64,000 nucleotides of DNA from Azorinus chamasolen (taxonomy: Eukaryota; Mollusca; Bivalvia; Cardiida; Solecurtidae): NCBI GenBank assembly GCA_963576725.1, contig OY755247.1, positions 10,644,534 through 10,708,533 of the forward strand. Direction: 5' to 3'. The translations under genes were made by a program, and so were the position numbers. The notes below the pieces were generated by a model that did not search any database, was not told the origin of the DNA, and worked only from the letters and a program-made list of their open reading frames with translations. Every line of letters begins with the position of its first letter. Position 1 is the stretch's first letter. Positions 41,102 through 51,845 of the stretch are shown piece after piece.

Positions 41102-41425
41102 AATACATTGAACTTCGATATCTCGAACTCGGATAACTCGAACTTCAAGATAACTCGAACAAAAAGTTCAGTCCCTCCAAAACGTACAATACAGAATTTC
41201 TTTAAAATGTATCACTACATATATCTAGAAACATATGTTACAGCTTAATACATGTCTAAAGTAATGATGAAAGCTCCTACGGGAGCTTTCAGCATTACTT
41301 TAGACTTGTATCAAGCTGTGACCTTGAGAAATGGTTCAGGTTAGATATAGGATAACTGGAACTTCTCTTATCTCGAACTAATTTGTATGGTCCCATGAAG
41401 TTCGAGTTATCGAAGTTCAACTGTA
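41102..41425. mobile_element. F MITE
   Basis: CATTGAACTTCGATATCTCG at left, TTATCGAAGTTCAACTGTA at right. Apex CTCCTACGGGAG in a complete hairpin. Confidence 0.82.
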
Positions 41426-41597
41426 TGTAACACATATGGTAGATGAATACAGGACAAATGTTAAAAAGAAAGCTCCCTGTAGTAGATATCTGCATTACTT
41501 TTTTCTGTAATATACAACCACGTTCTTTCAAAAAACAATCCCAATATTACAATAGAACATGTCTATAGTTTTCATTAATTTATTGAATATAAGAGTC

Positions 41598-41846
41598 TTA
41601 ACCGTTCGCTTGCTGTTCACGTCAATATACCTACCTGTAAATAGTGAAGACCCAGATGAGACAGCTCCTGCAGGAGCTGTCTGATCAGGGTCTACACTAT
41701 TTACAAGTTGATTGTGCAACCAGTGCACTCCACAGTAGTGATTGCACAGCGAAATACTTGTACACGGTGAAGATATATGTAATCATACAACAGGACATGG
41801 GTAAAGAAGGAAAAATGTATTTTAAAATTCAGCAAGAGAAGGGTTA
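41598..41846. mobile_element. P3 MITE in a G remnant
   Basis: TTAA both sides. Followed by AAGCACGTGGTTGCTTAATG of a G element. Confidence 0.87.
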
Positions 41847-41849
41847 AAA

Positions 41850-42195
41850 GCACGTGGTTGCTTAATGCTGGGTAAAAGTGATGCAGAAAGCTCCTATTTT
41901 ATGGCCGCTTAAGACAGGGTTTTATAGTTACCAATTAAGAAATGGCTTTAGTGAGTTTCTACGGTAAGCCATAGGCTGTTTATCGAATGCATATTCCAAT
42001 ATTTATTTAATGAGAAATCTGCAGGCTGTTGCATGGTACGCGCTATCTGGCCTGACCCTAAAAAAGAAGAGTTTATTAGTTTTAAAGCTTATAAACAATA
42101 CATTAACCCTGGCATTTATAGCCTGAATGTTTATGCTGTATTTTACAATCTTATCTCAGTGTTAATTATCAAAATTCCTAAATTAATTGTGTATT
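41850..42195. other. G remnant, then unique spacer
   Basis: The G remnant runs to about 41935. The rest shows no element or exon. Confidence 0.4.
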
Positions 42196-42408
42196 GACCC
42201 TTGGCACGCCAAGTATATGTTCGTCTGCAGCAATTGTCGTCTGCTTCACTTCTTCAATATAATTTTTCTCTCATTTCTTTGCAAAATAAATATGGTCAAA
42301 GTGTCAAACAGTTTGGATCCTGATGAGACGTCGCATTAAGCGGCGTCCCATCTGGATCCAAACTGTTTGCGATAGGTAATCAGGGTTTCGCCGCTAGCGT
42401 ACAAAGAG
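42196..42408. mobile_element. P5b MITE
   Basis: GACCCTTGGCACGCCAAG at left. Hairpin TCAAACAGTTTGGATCCTGA, apex GTCGCATTAAGCGGC. Confidence 0.72.
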
Positions 42409-42537
42409 TTCAATAAGTACGAGGCTCTAATCTAGATTAACTCTCTCGCCGACGAAGTCTCACGGGACTTGCTGCTATGGGCGAACCCTTGCAAACAGAT
42501 AGGACCCAGGTGTGACGCAGAGTAACTCGGCATCTCA

Positions 42538-42766
42538 TTAACCCATTACCTCATAAGCTATTTTTAGATACAACCTCTTTGAACAAATCTACCAAAAAGG
42601 AGCATTTACTAGAGAAAAGGAACATTTAAGAATTTTGTAGTTTGAAACCATTGTGATAAATAAAGCATTTGCTCCTGTAGGAGCAAATGCTCTATTTATC
42701 ACAATGGTTTCATAACGTGACCTTTACAGAGGCGTAGAAAGGCGTAGTCATGGAGGAAAGGGTTAA
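42538..42766. mobile_element. P1 MITE with P4-like right end
   Basis: Left TTAACCCATTACCTC and P1 core, apex CTCCTGTAGGAG. The right end reads GGCGTAGTCATGGAGGAAAG then GGTTAA. Confidence 0.82.
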
Positions 42767-43174
42767 CTCCTCATCAAATATACTTACAATCGTACATACA
42801 GCTACATACACCACCGTTGTGTTTGAGTCTTTGCCCATTTACTAAACGAATATGCATGTAAGAAACTATGAATATGAATTAGCTGACCATGTGTTACGAT
42901 ATAGGAACATCGGACTATTTACCATGGCAGAAACCAGGCGCGGATTTAGAGGGGACCAAGCCGGCGTACGCACCCCGCCCTAAAATTGCCCAAACAAACT
43001 TTTTGTAGTAATATTTTAGATCTAGATCTACTAAAAATCAATAAAACAATGATTTAATCGGAGAGCTTTTTTATTTCCCTCACCGAATTAAGCTCCTTTT
43101 CAACATGTATTAAAAGCGCACTATTTAGTTATGTCATCAAACATAAAAATCCCCCCTCCAAAAATATTTCTACG

Positions 43175-43200
43175 CCTCCCCCCCCCCCCCCCCCCCCCCC
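43175..43200. repeat. Poly-C run
   Basis: About 22 consecutive C, a likely assembly-length uncertainty. Confidence 0.9.
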
Positions 43201-43338
43201 AATCTGAAATTCTTGATCCGCACCTGCTGGAAATTGTAATTTCATATCGATATTATTCCATAAGCAAAACAGGACAGACCCTGATCAGACAGCATTTGAA
43301 AGGCGTAACGAGAGCACTCTAAAATGTACATGCGTCTT

Positions 43339-43588
43339 TTAACCTTTCGCTTGCTATTCACGTCAATATACCTACCTGTAAATAGTGAAGACCCAGATGA
43401 GACAGCTCCTGCAGGAGCTGTCTCATCAGGGTCTGCACTATTTACAAGTTGATTGTGCAACCAGTGCACTCCACAGCAGTGATTGCACAGCGAAATACTT
43501 GTACACAGTGAAGATATATGTAATTATACAGCAGGACATGGGTAAAGAAGGAGAAATGTATTTTAAAATTCAGCAAGAGAAGGGTTAA
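43339..43588. mobile_element. P3 MITE
   Basis: TTAA both sides, full length. Confidence 0.88.
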
Positions 43589-43653
43589 GCATTTTCTTTA
43601 TTAAGAAGCAACGCTCATAAAGATATTTCAATCTCGCTCGAATCGTGTTCCCT

Positions 43654-43725
43654 AATTATTATTATTATTATACCACATTTATATAGCGCTCTCTTCACAC
43701 AGAATATGTTCGTTAAAAGGCGCTT
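43654..43725. repeat. Repeat J fragment
   Basis: ATTATTATTATTATACCACA then TTTATATAGCGCTCTCTTCA. Confidence 0.6.
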
Positions 43726-43800
43726 AATTAATATATCAAAAGTCACAATTGCGCTTCTAACCAATCTTAAATTACAGATCACATTTCCTGTTAAAGTATG

Positions 43801-44000
43801 NNNNNNNNNNNNNNNNNNNNNNNNNNNNNNNNNNNNNNNNNNNNNNNNNNNNNNNNNNNNNNNNNNNNNNNNNNNNNNNNNNNNNNNNNNNNNNNNNNNN
43901 NNNNNNNNNNNNNNNNNNNNNNNNNNNNNNNNNNNNNNNNNNNNNNNNNNNNNNNNNNNNNNNNNNNNNNNNNNNNNNNNNNNNNNNNNNNNNNNNNNNN
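43801..44000. other. Assembly gap (200 N)
   Basis: Run of N. Frames reported across it are meaningless. Confidence 1.
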
Positions 44001-44140
44001 CTGGATCTTTAAAACACGTGATAGCTCAACGCAGGACAAAACTTACGCTGAAAGCTCCTATAGGAGCGTTCTATGTTACCTTTGCGGTGCATTAAACATC
44101 AACCTATTTTAACGATGGCAATTAATTAAATAGCGGCCCT
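44001..44140. mobile_element. G1 MITE, left part in gap
   Basis: CTCCTATAGGAGCG apex and GGTGCATTAAACATCAACC. Confidence 0.6.
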
Positions 44141-44145
44141 AATAA

Positions 44146-44467
44146 TACAGTTGAACTTCGATATCTCGAACACGGATAACTCGACTTCGACACAACTCGA
44201 ACTAACAGCTAGGTCCTTCCAAAATTCACAATACATAATTGTTCTAAAATGGACCACTACACATATTTAGAAACACATGTGACAGCTTAATGCAGGTCGA
44301 AAGTAATGCTGAAAGCTCCCATAGGAGCTTTCAGCATTACTTTCGATCTGCATTAAACTGAGAGTTTGAAATATTGGTCAGATTGGAACTCGGATGACTC
44401 GAATCTCTGTTATCTCGAATTAATTTGTATGGCCCCTTGAAGTTCGAGATATCGAAGTTCAAATGTA
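44146..44467. mobile_element. F MITE
   Basis: TA-flanked. Hairpin CAGCTTAATGCAGGTCGAAA, apex CTCCCATAGGAG. Confidence 0.84.
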
Positions 44468-44715
44468 CTTTAATAGATAGGTATGTTGCTTATCGGTGGT
44501 AACTTATACATAAAGCATCTCGATACATATTACATATACAATGTAATTACATTATAATAAAAACACGTCAAGTCACATGACACGTAATGCGAGTATATGG
44601 ACATAAAGGTATACTGCGTTTTACACGAAGCATTATCTCTAAATATAGAGTGGTTTATGAGATTAATGCGATTATTTTCATTTTACTATCACGAGTATAT
44701 GTATATACACAGATA

Positions 44716-45064
44716 TACAGTGAACCCTCATTATACCGACATTCGTTACAATGGCACCCTCGTTATACCGGCAGTATGCATTGAAACAATTTACCGCTAA
44801 GTCTTTGAAACAACCACTGAATAAATAAGGTGCAATGCCAATAAGACAGGTGATCGCTTAATGCAGAACACAAGAAGTGCAAAAAGCTCCCAAAGGGAGC
44901 TTTTTGCACTTCTTGTGTTCTGTATTAAGCGTCCATCTGTTGGTACTAGTTTAAAACTGGCTCTATATGGTTCCGTTCATATTTAAACTCGTTATAACGC
45001 AACCTCGTTATACCAGCAAAATGTCTGGAAACAAACACCTCCGTTGTAACGAGGGTTCACTGTA
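44716..45064. mobile_element. G6 (Tigger-like) MITE
   Basis: TA-flanked, CAGTGAACCCTCATTATACC at left, TTGTAACGAGGGTTCACTG at right. The core hairpin (GATCGCTTAATGCAGAACAC, apex AGCTCCCAAAGGGAGCT) follows the G plan. Confidence 0.82.
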
Positions 45065-45329
45065 TTATGAATATCAATGTACACGCACTTTCAATTTTGG
45101 AAAATAGCAAATGTTTGCAGTACCTCATAAATTCAGGTTAGATTTTAACGATTTACTTTAAATGGAGCATAAAACGAGATACGTTATGTATAAGTTACTA
45201 TTAAACTACATGTCTATGTTGGGTTTCTTTACAGCCGCTAAGCCCATATAAGCTTATTTATGAGAAATAACAATAATTATTTATTAATCTCATCTTAACA
45301 CCTTTCCCGTCAATCTTGGACTCGCATTT

Positions 45330-45990
45330 ACAAACAGCTTGGATCCAGATGAGACACCGAGTGGACCCCGTATCTCATCAGGATCCAAGCTGTTTGACAC
45401 TCGGTAAAAACTTTCTTAGACGCTTGATCCACCAGGAAGTAGTTTAATTGCGCCAGATCCAAATGCAAGCAAACAATATTTTTTTCACTGCGGGTTCAGG
45501 TTTAATGGTTTTCCCCCCAACATCATAATTGAAAATTGGAAATAACGGTATCTAAACATGACAAAAATAGTTTTAATCACAACGTGATAGAATAATCATG
45601 GCTAATCGAATTAAGCTGTGTCCTATAAATTAATTAACACTTTGCATGCTAGAGGGTGATTTCGTAATTACCAGTTTGAATCCAAATCGCATGTGCAAAC
45701 AGTTTGATCCAAATGAGAGGCCGAGCAACTCGGCGTCTCATCAGGATCCAAACTGTTTGAAAACTGACTTTTGTTTTGAAAGAAATGAAAGAAAATATCT
45801 TTTGGAGACGATAAACGTTTGCATATGACACTCATTAAGTAGGCAAACAAACCTAGCCTTCTCATGCTTACCGCGATCTGTTTGGCATTTGCAAAGAGCT
45901 TGGGTCATGATGAGATGCCGAGTAAAGTGACTCGGCGTTTTCATCAGGTTCCAAACTGTTTGACACTCGGTCCGTAGTTTCTCAACATCT
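45330..45990. mobile_element. Three P5b copies
   Basis: Hairpins centred near 45365, 45725 and 45930, each with CAGTTTGGATCC-type arms and GTTTGACACTCGG on one side. Confidence 0.65.
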
Positions 45991-46149
45991 TAAACGAACC
46001 GGAAGTAAGTAAAAAGTTAAACCAGAGTCTGAGCAGACATTATTTTTGTCAGCATGGAAAAGGTTTCTATACTGTCGCGTGATTAGCTGCTTGTCCTTAT
46101 ATGAAATGTGTATATTGTATAAAAAAGGGAATTTATTAGAATTATATAG

Positions 46150-46270
46150 GGTTGAAACCATTGTGTTAATAATAAGCATTTATTCCAATAGAGCAAATGC
46201 TCTTTTTATCACACTGGTTTCAAAGATGACTTTTTACAGTTTTACAGAGGCGTCAAAATGCGACTGTGTT
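46150..46270. mobile_element. P1 relic
   Basis: GGTTGAAACCATTGTG, AGCAAATGCTCTTTTTATCA, ACAGAGGCGTCAAAATGCG. Confidence 0.6.
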
Positions 46271-46479
46271 GATATACTGACGAGTGATTAGCTGGTTGTC
46301 CTATTGCGTATGCAAAGAAAATGAGCCTCTGGAAACTTCAAGCTTGAAACTCCTGTGAATAATTTAGTTATATTAAACATACCCTTCTTTGATACCAGCG
46401 TTTTCTAATTAACTCTAGGCCTGCTGACAAAAAAAACAACCAAACTGTATGCTCCAATTCTGATCTGCCCCAATTTTTA

Positions 46480-46565
46480 TTTACTTCCCAGTTTGGATCC
46501 TGATGAAACGCAGAGTTACTCGGCGTCTCATCTGGATCCAAACTGCTTGAAAATACCAGTCAAGT
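46480..46565. mobile_element. P5b hairpin
   Basis: CAGTTTGGATCCTGATGAAA and CTGGATCCAAACTGCTTG. Confidence 0.65.
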
Positions 46566-46614
46566 TGTGCTTAGCAGATCATGAGTTAACTAAATCTCTC
46601 AGGGATTGTTTCTT

Positions 46615-46821
46615 TAACCCTTAGCCTGCTATGGGCGGGTGAGTGATTACCTATACACTCAGTTTGGATCCAGATGAGACGCCGAATAACTCGGCGTCTC
46701 ATCAGGATCGAAACTGTTTGACATCCTGATTTCAATTTGGTAGACACACTGGCTTGAATTTAGATAATGCATAAGGTGAAACATTCTGTGAAAATAATTT
46801 GCTAAGCATGCTAAGGGTTAA
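46615..46821. mobile_element. P5 MITE
   Basis: TTAACCCTTAGCCTGCTATG at left and GCATGCTAAGGGTTAA at right. Apex GCCGAATAACTCGGC. Confidence 0.85.
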
Positions 46822-46853
46822 CAGGTAATAGACTATAACCAATTATCCTACTG

Positions 46854-47115
46854 TCAACCCATTCCCTCATATGCTATATTTAGACCCTACCTTTTTCAAT
46901 AAAACTACTCAAAGGGATCAATTACTAGAGAAAAGGAAAAAATAGAATTGTGACGAATAGATTTTAAAAAGTGACTTTGGTCAGAGGCGTCAAAAGGCGT
47001 CAATGTGAGGGAATGGGTTAAAAGGCGTCAATATGAGGGAATGGGTTAAAAGGCGTCAATATGAGGGAATGGGTTTAAAGGGTTAAAAGGCGTCAATATG
47101 AGGGAACGGGTTAAA
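46854..47115. mobile_element. P1 MITE with right terminus repeated four times
   Basis: A P1 lacking its hairpin (46854-47020) ends AGGGAATGGGTTAA. The terminal block AAAGGCGTCAATATGAGG + GAATGGGTTA then recurs head to tail to 47113, each copy ending in TTAA. Confidence 0.8.
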
Positions 47116-47630
47116 AGTGATGGCTGCTCAAACTCTGATGGGTCGCATGTTTTTGCTCATTTCCTCTTCGTTCAAACTTTTGACAAACTTTTCTTCGATT
47201 GTCAACCAGTTTGGATCGTAACAATACGCCGATTTATAGTGTCTCATCTACGAAACCCCGGTGGTGACATTTCACTATACACACTTCATACTTTAGGCCT
47301 ATAGTTTACACTTCATGAATAAATGCTATTAAAGTATTCACACTTCAATGTTCAAACTTAACGCTTCAAATTTCAAACTTCACACCACTTCGCCCCACCA
47401 GTATTTCGTACTCATCCCGATTCAAGCTGTTTATAACGGTTAATCATAAACGCTACACGTTTCTGCTATAAAGGTTATATTACAAGACTTTGTAATGAGG
47501 TGTTAATTTATAGTGTTAAATTTAGTTATATTATTAAGCGTTCAGAAACGTGCTGTGTAATATCATTTTCTTGATGTCTTTTATTTTATGTAAATGAATC
47601 GTTTGATAGCACTACTGTGAGAACTGTTTA
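47115..47630. other. Unique spacer
   Basis: A few CACTTCA-type short repeats (47268-47395). No gene seen. Confidence 0.4.
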
Positions 47631-47632
47631 TT

Positions 47633-47856
47633 TCATTCCCCCATAGGCTATTTTAGATATAACCACTTTGAATTAATCTACCGAAAAGGAGCATTAACTA
47701 GAGAAAAGGAAAATTTTAGAATTTTGTAGTTTGAAACCATTGTGATAAATAGAGCATTTGCTCCTGTAGGAGCAAATGCTCTATTTATCAAAATGGTTTC
47801 ACAAGGTGGCTTTTACAGAGTCGTCAAAAGTCGTCAATCTCAGGGAATCGGTTATT
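47633..47856. mobile_element. P1 MITE
   Basis: Arms intact, apex CTCCTGTAGGAG. Outer TTAA ends mutated. Confidence 0.8.
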
Positions 47857-47879
47857 TGGCATTCTGTATTATGATCTAG

Positions 47880-48230
47880 AAATGGTGTCGTCTGCAAAAT
47901 TTGTCGTCCGTTACGACTTTCGTTTGTATATTTCTCGCGATATATTTCCAAAAAAACCCACCACAGTTACACACATTTTGGATCCTGATGAGACGCCGAG
48001 TTACTCTGCGTCTTATCTGGATCCAAACCGTTTCCAAAGGCGCGACGCGACGTTAGCAGCAACAGATTTAAATCTTTTGAGCTGTGAAAAAACTGTCGTC
48101 TGCATAAATGTTCTTTGTTAAATTTTCTTCCGTTTTATTACAATAAATACCCAACGTAATCTTCAAACAGTTTTGATCCTGATGAGAGACCGAGTAAATA
48201 TTTACATATAGGTAATCACATATTCGCTAT
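47880..48230. mobile_element. P5b relics
   Basis: TTTTGGATCCTGATGAGACG..GTTACTCTGCGTC and a second fragment at 48170 (CAGTTTTGATCCTGATGAG). Confidence 0.55.
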
Positions 48231-48334
48231 TGGCAGAACCGAATAGAAAAGAACAGATTTTTATTAAAGACATACAAAAGTGCACCGTCTTGTGTACATA
48301 TAAATGCATACATTTATTCGTTATTGACATGACC

Positions 48335-48605
48335 ATACTCACTGGCTACGACCTAAATCGCTATCAACGACCTGACTCGCTATCAACGACCTAACTCGCT
48401 ATCGACGACCTAACTCGCTATCAACGACCTGACTCGCTATCCACGACCTGACTCGCTATCCACGACCTAAATCGCTAGCTACGACCTGACTCGCTATCGA
48501 CGACCTGACTCGCTAGCCACGACTTAACTCGCTATCAACGACCAGACTGGCTAGCCACGACCTAACTCGCTTTCAACGCCCTGACTCACTAGCCACGACC
48601 TAACG
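48335..48605. repeat. 19 bp minisatellite
   Basis: About 13 copies of ACTCGCTATCAACGACCTG with variable CTAGC/CTATC. Confidence 0.92.
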
Positions 48606-48690
48606 CATTTGCAAACAGCTTGGATCTTGATGAGATACCAAATAACTCGGCGCCACATCAAACTCCAAGCTGTTTGACACTCGATCAGTA
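48605..48690. mobile_element. P5b hairpin
   Basis: GCAAACAGCTTGGATC and CTCCAAGCTGTTTGACACTC. Confidence 0.6.
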
Positions 48691-49018
48691 CTTTTTCAAA
48701 GGCTGGAAAATCAAGTGCAGTAGAACATGTCCTCAGCGGTCAATCAATCGTTGAACACAGGAGTCTTAAAAAACAGGTATGAGTTGATATTTAGAGGCAA
48801 TTTAAAATGACAGCTTTTGGGAGACTAGTCGAAAAGACGAATATTGAAAAGACATACGTTGTATGCTAAATGAAATTAGCTGCATTTTTTGTTAATTAAA
48901 TTTAGGTTATCGCCACAGTATCGACATCACTTTGCCACTTCTTTATATAAATGCAATTAAGTCTTGGCGTTCTAAATTACATACATCAAGGTTCAAATTC
49001 CTTGATTACTTTTTGCAA

Positions 49019-49457
49019 ACACAGTAGAACCTGTCTTAAGCGACCTTATGTTAATAGGACACGGGAATCTTGAAAATCAGATGGTTGCGTAACACAGGGC
49101 AAATGTAATGCAGGAAGCTCCTACAGGAGCTTTCTGCATTAATTTTGACCTGTATTTAAGTTACCACATGTCTTACAGACCCATAATTTCTTTGGATGGT
49201 CGCTTAACCCATTCCCTCATATTGACGACTTTCCACGACTCTGTAAAAGTCACTTTGTGAAACCGTTGTGATAAATAGAGCATTTGCTCCTATAGGAGCA
49301 AATGCTCTATTTATCACAATGGTTTCAAGCTAAAAAATTCTAAAACGTTCCTTTTCTCCAGTTAATGCTCCTTTTCCGTAGATTTATTCAAAGAGGTTGG
49401 ATCTAAAAATAGCCTATGAGATAATGGGTTAAGACAGGTTCTACTGTACATCGACAT
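49019..49457. mobile_element. G1 MITE split by P1
   Basis: CAGTAGAACCTGTCTTAAGC at left, hairpin apex CTCCTACAGGAG. P1 is inserted at GGTCGCTTAA, then GACAGGTTCTACTG. Confidence 0.82.
49204..49432. mobile_element. P1 MITE nested in G1 end
   Basis: TTAA both sides, perfect apex. Confidence 0.88.
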
Positions 49458-49599
49458 TTCGTTAATCCGAATATTCAAGTCAGTACCATTATCGGTGTTT
49501 AAGACAGATGACAGCTTAATTCAGGATGAAAGACATGAAACAAAGGTCCTATTGGAGCTTTTTGCAACTTCTATGAGCTTTTTGTGTGACTTTCAGCTT

Positions 49600-49996
49600 T
49601 AATAACCACTTTACTCCATAGCTACGCATTTGGACACTTTTGCCTCTTGACACCTTTGCAAAAAGAGTAGACCCAGATCAGATAAGATGTGTAAAATAAA
49701 ACATTTTCAAGAGTAACTTTTTTATTTCTACACCAAATCCTATGTTGTGACCTCTTTTTAGAATCGTCTCGAAGAGACGAATCTAAGGGGCGGAGAAATG
49801 ACGATTTTAGTACTTGAGTGCGCACGTTTATCTGTTGATCTGCTCCTGTTTTATTACAGAATATCTTAGATCTGAACCTAAACCTATTTTGCATAGCTAC
49901 ATAGCATTGTTTTATATAACAGTATGAACTAATTAGTTAATAAATATTCACAAGGGACGGAGTCTGCAACGCATATTAATGGAGTAAATGGCTAAG
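49600..49996. mobile_element. P4 MITE split by H
   Basis: CCACTTTACTCCATAGCTAC and GCAAAAAGAGTAGACCCAG, then H (49675-49851), then CTGCTCCTGTTTTATTACAG and ATGGAGTAAATGGCTAA. Confidence 0.7.
49675..49851. mobile_element. H MITE nested in P4
   Basis: CAGATAAGATGTGTAAAATA at left and TGCGCACGTTTATCTG at right, apex GTCTCGAAGAGAC. Confidence 0.75.
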
Positions 49997-50423
49997 TCAC
50001 AGCCGCCTGTCTAAAACGTCTTCTACACTAAAAGTTCGTACAATGTACTCTGAATGCTAAACGAAATTAGCCTCATTTTTCGTTAATTAAATTCAGCTTA
50101 TCTTCACTATATCGACATCACTTTACAACTTCATTAACACTTAAAACGCTGAATTTTCAAATGGACTATTCCAAAATTCACACCTGTCAAGCTTATAGTG
50201 AATGTTTGAGGGGTATTTCTAAAAGAAAAAATGTAACATGACAAACGGCGCAGACCCTGGTGAGAGAGCTCCTCTAGGTGCTCTCTCATCTGGGTCTACA
50301 CTGTTTGCAAAGACCATTAGTAACTCGTGTCCCACACTGTAAGGATCAAATAAATGCCATTAAGACTAAAGCGTTTTAGAGTCCATACATAATGTTCAAA
50401 TTTTCTTGATTGCTTTTGCAAAT

Positions 50424-50632
50424 ACAGTAAGACCCCTCTAATGCGACCAGCAAAAGGGGCATAATTTACAGTGGCAAGGGCAGGTGACAGCTTAATGCAG
50501 GACGAAAGTCATGCAGAAAGCTCCTGTATGAACCTTCTGCATTAGTTTCGTTCTGCATTAAGTAACCACCTGCTTATAAAGACATCCATGTTTATTCATT
50601 AAGTGGTCGCATTACAGGGGTTTTACTATACC
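50424..50632. mobile_element. G2 MITE
   Basis: CAGTAAGACCCCTCTAATGC at left and TTACAGGGGTTTTACTA at right. It sits at the TA that holds G1 in copy 1. Confidence 0.8.
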
Positions 50633-50681
50633 GCGAAACATCGCTGATCGGAATACTAGAATTAGTACCATTATCTGTCTT

Positions 50682-50906
50682 TAACCCATTACCTCATAGG
50701 CTATTTTTAGACCCAATCTCTTGGAATAACTCTTCCGAAAATGAGCAGTTATTAGAGAAAATGAAAATTTTAGAATTGTGTAGTTTTGAAACCATTGTGA
50801 TAAATAGAGCATTTGCTCCTATGGAGCAATTGCTCTATTTATCACAATCGTTTAGGAAAGTAACTCTTACAGAGGCGTCAAAAGGTGTCAATATGAGGGA
50901 ACGGGT
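50682..50906. mobile_element. P1 MITE with paralogous empty site
   Basis: Left TTAACCCATTACC; right GGAACGGGTGAA (TTAA mutated). Copy 1 of the duplication reads GGTGTTTAAGACAG at this place, without P1. Confidence 0.87.
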
Positions 50907-51099
50907 GAAGACAGTTCAGGGCGAAAGACAAGAACAAAGCTCATATGGGAGCTTTCTGTGTGACTTTCAACCTTCATAACCTCTTTGATTCATAGCGACG
51001 CATTTTGACACATTTACAAAAGAGAGTAGTCCCAGATCAGACGGCTCCTATGTGCTAACAGAAAATCTTATGTAACAGGACTGGTGAAAAAACACGCAG

Positions 51100-51172
51100 C
51101 CAGACCGAGGATCGAACCCGGGACCCCTCACTTACAAGGCGAGTGCTCTAACCTCCGAGCTATCCGAACCGC
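51100..51172 (-). tRNA. tRNA-like domain in terminal unit 1
   Basis: On the minus strand: D arm GCTC..GAGC, anticodon stem CTCGC/GTGAG with loop CTTGTAA (anticodon TGT, threonine-like), T arm CCGGG-TTCGATC-CTCGG. D, anticodon and T stems pair; the acceptor stem is weak. It is most likely a pol III promoter module of a repeat, not a tRNA gene. Confidence 0.55.
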
Positions 51173-51332
51173 TTACTGTTTTTCACCTAGTACCTGTACC
51201 CGACCTGTCACACTACTCCCCCTTTTTCCTCTGAGATTCTCGCCAAATTTGCAGCAATTATCATGGGCATGCACAGGGTCCGATTTTCAAATTGGGTGCC
51301 AACTGTAACAGGACTGGTGAAAAAACACGCAG

Positions 51333-51402
51333 CCAGACCGGGGATCGAACCCGGGACATACAGGCGAGTGTTCTACCCATTGAGGTATCCGAACCGCTTA
51401 CA
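51333..51402 (-). tRNA. tRNA-like domain in terminal unit 2
   Basis: Same module as 51100 but with about 9-10 nt lost around the anticodon. The B box GGTTCGATCCC is intact. Confidence 0.5.
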
Positions 51403-51845
51403 GTTTTTCACCCAGTAGCCTGGCTGTCTGTGGTTTCGATCCCCTAAGCTTCTATTTCGGCGCATGCGCAAACCGGATGCAATATTTGCATATATACTAT
51501 AATTAACAATTAACATCAAACAGTTCTAAAATACATCAAACATTGATAAAACATTAAACTTTTTTATAAACATTACAATTTTTTTACCTTTCATATCGAG
51601 GTCAGTGCTCTGAATCAGGAAGATGCTTTCTTGTCAATTCGCACCCCTGATTGGACAAACCAAAAGGTCAAGGTAACGTCAGGAGAAAGCTTACTATAGT
51701 CTGTTTCAAATTTGTTGGAACCATAGAATAGTGATAAAATCCTCATAGAGGTAAATTTTAAAAAGAAATCCTCATAAATTATTGATTTTCTGAAAATTCA
51801 AGTAAAACAATTAACAACTATTTACAAATCAGATACACTTTTGGT

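Larger units (their letters stand above)
48855..50030. repeat. Segmental duplication, copy 1
   Basis: Colinear with 50055-51066 plus 54068-54236. Shared landmarks in order: TATCGACATCACTTT, a G-type MITE at TGCAAA(C/T)A, AGTACCATTATC, GTGTGACTTTCA, GAGTAG(A/T)CCCAGATCAG, TTAGATCTGA and CACAGCCGCCTG. Confidence 0.75.
50055..51066. repeat. Segmental duplication, copy 2 (left part)
   Basis: Continues at 54068-54236 after the 3 kb insertion of 51071-54063. It also carries an extra ~260 bp block (about 50150-50360) with the hairpin CAGACCCTGGTGAGAGAGCT that copy 1 lacks. Confidence 0.75.

Noticed and set aside
43706..44112. Frames crossing the N run
   Set aside because: Translation of an assembly gap.
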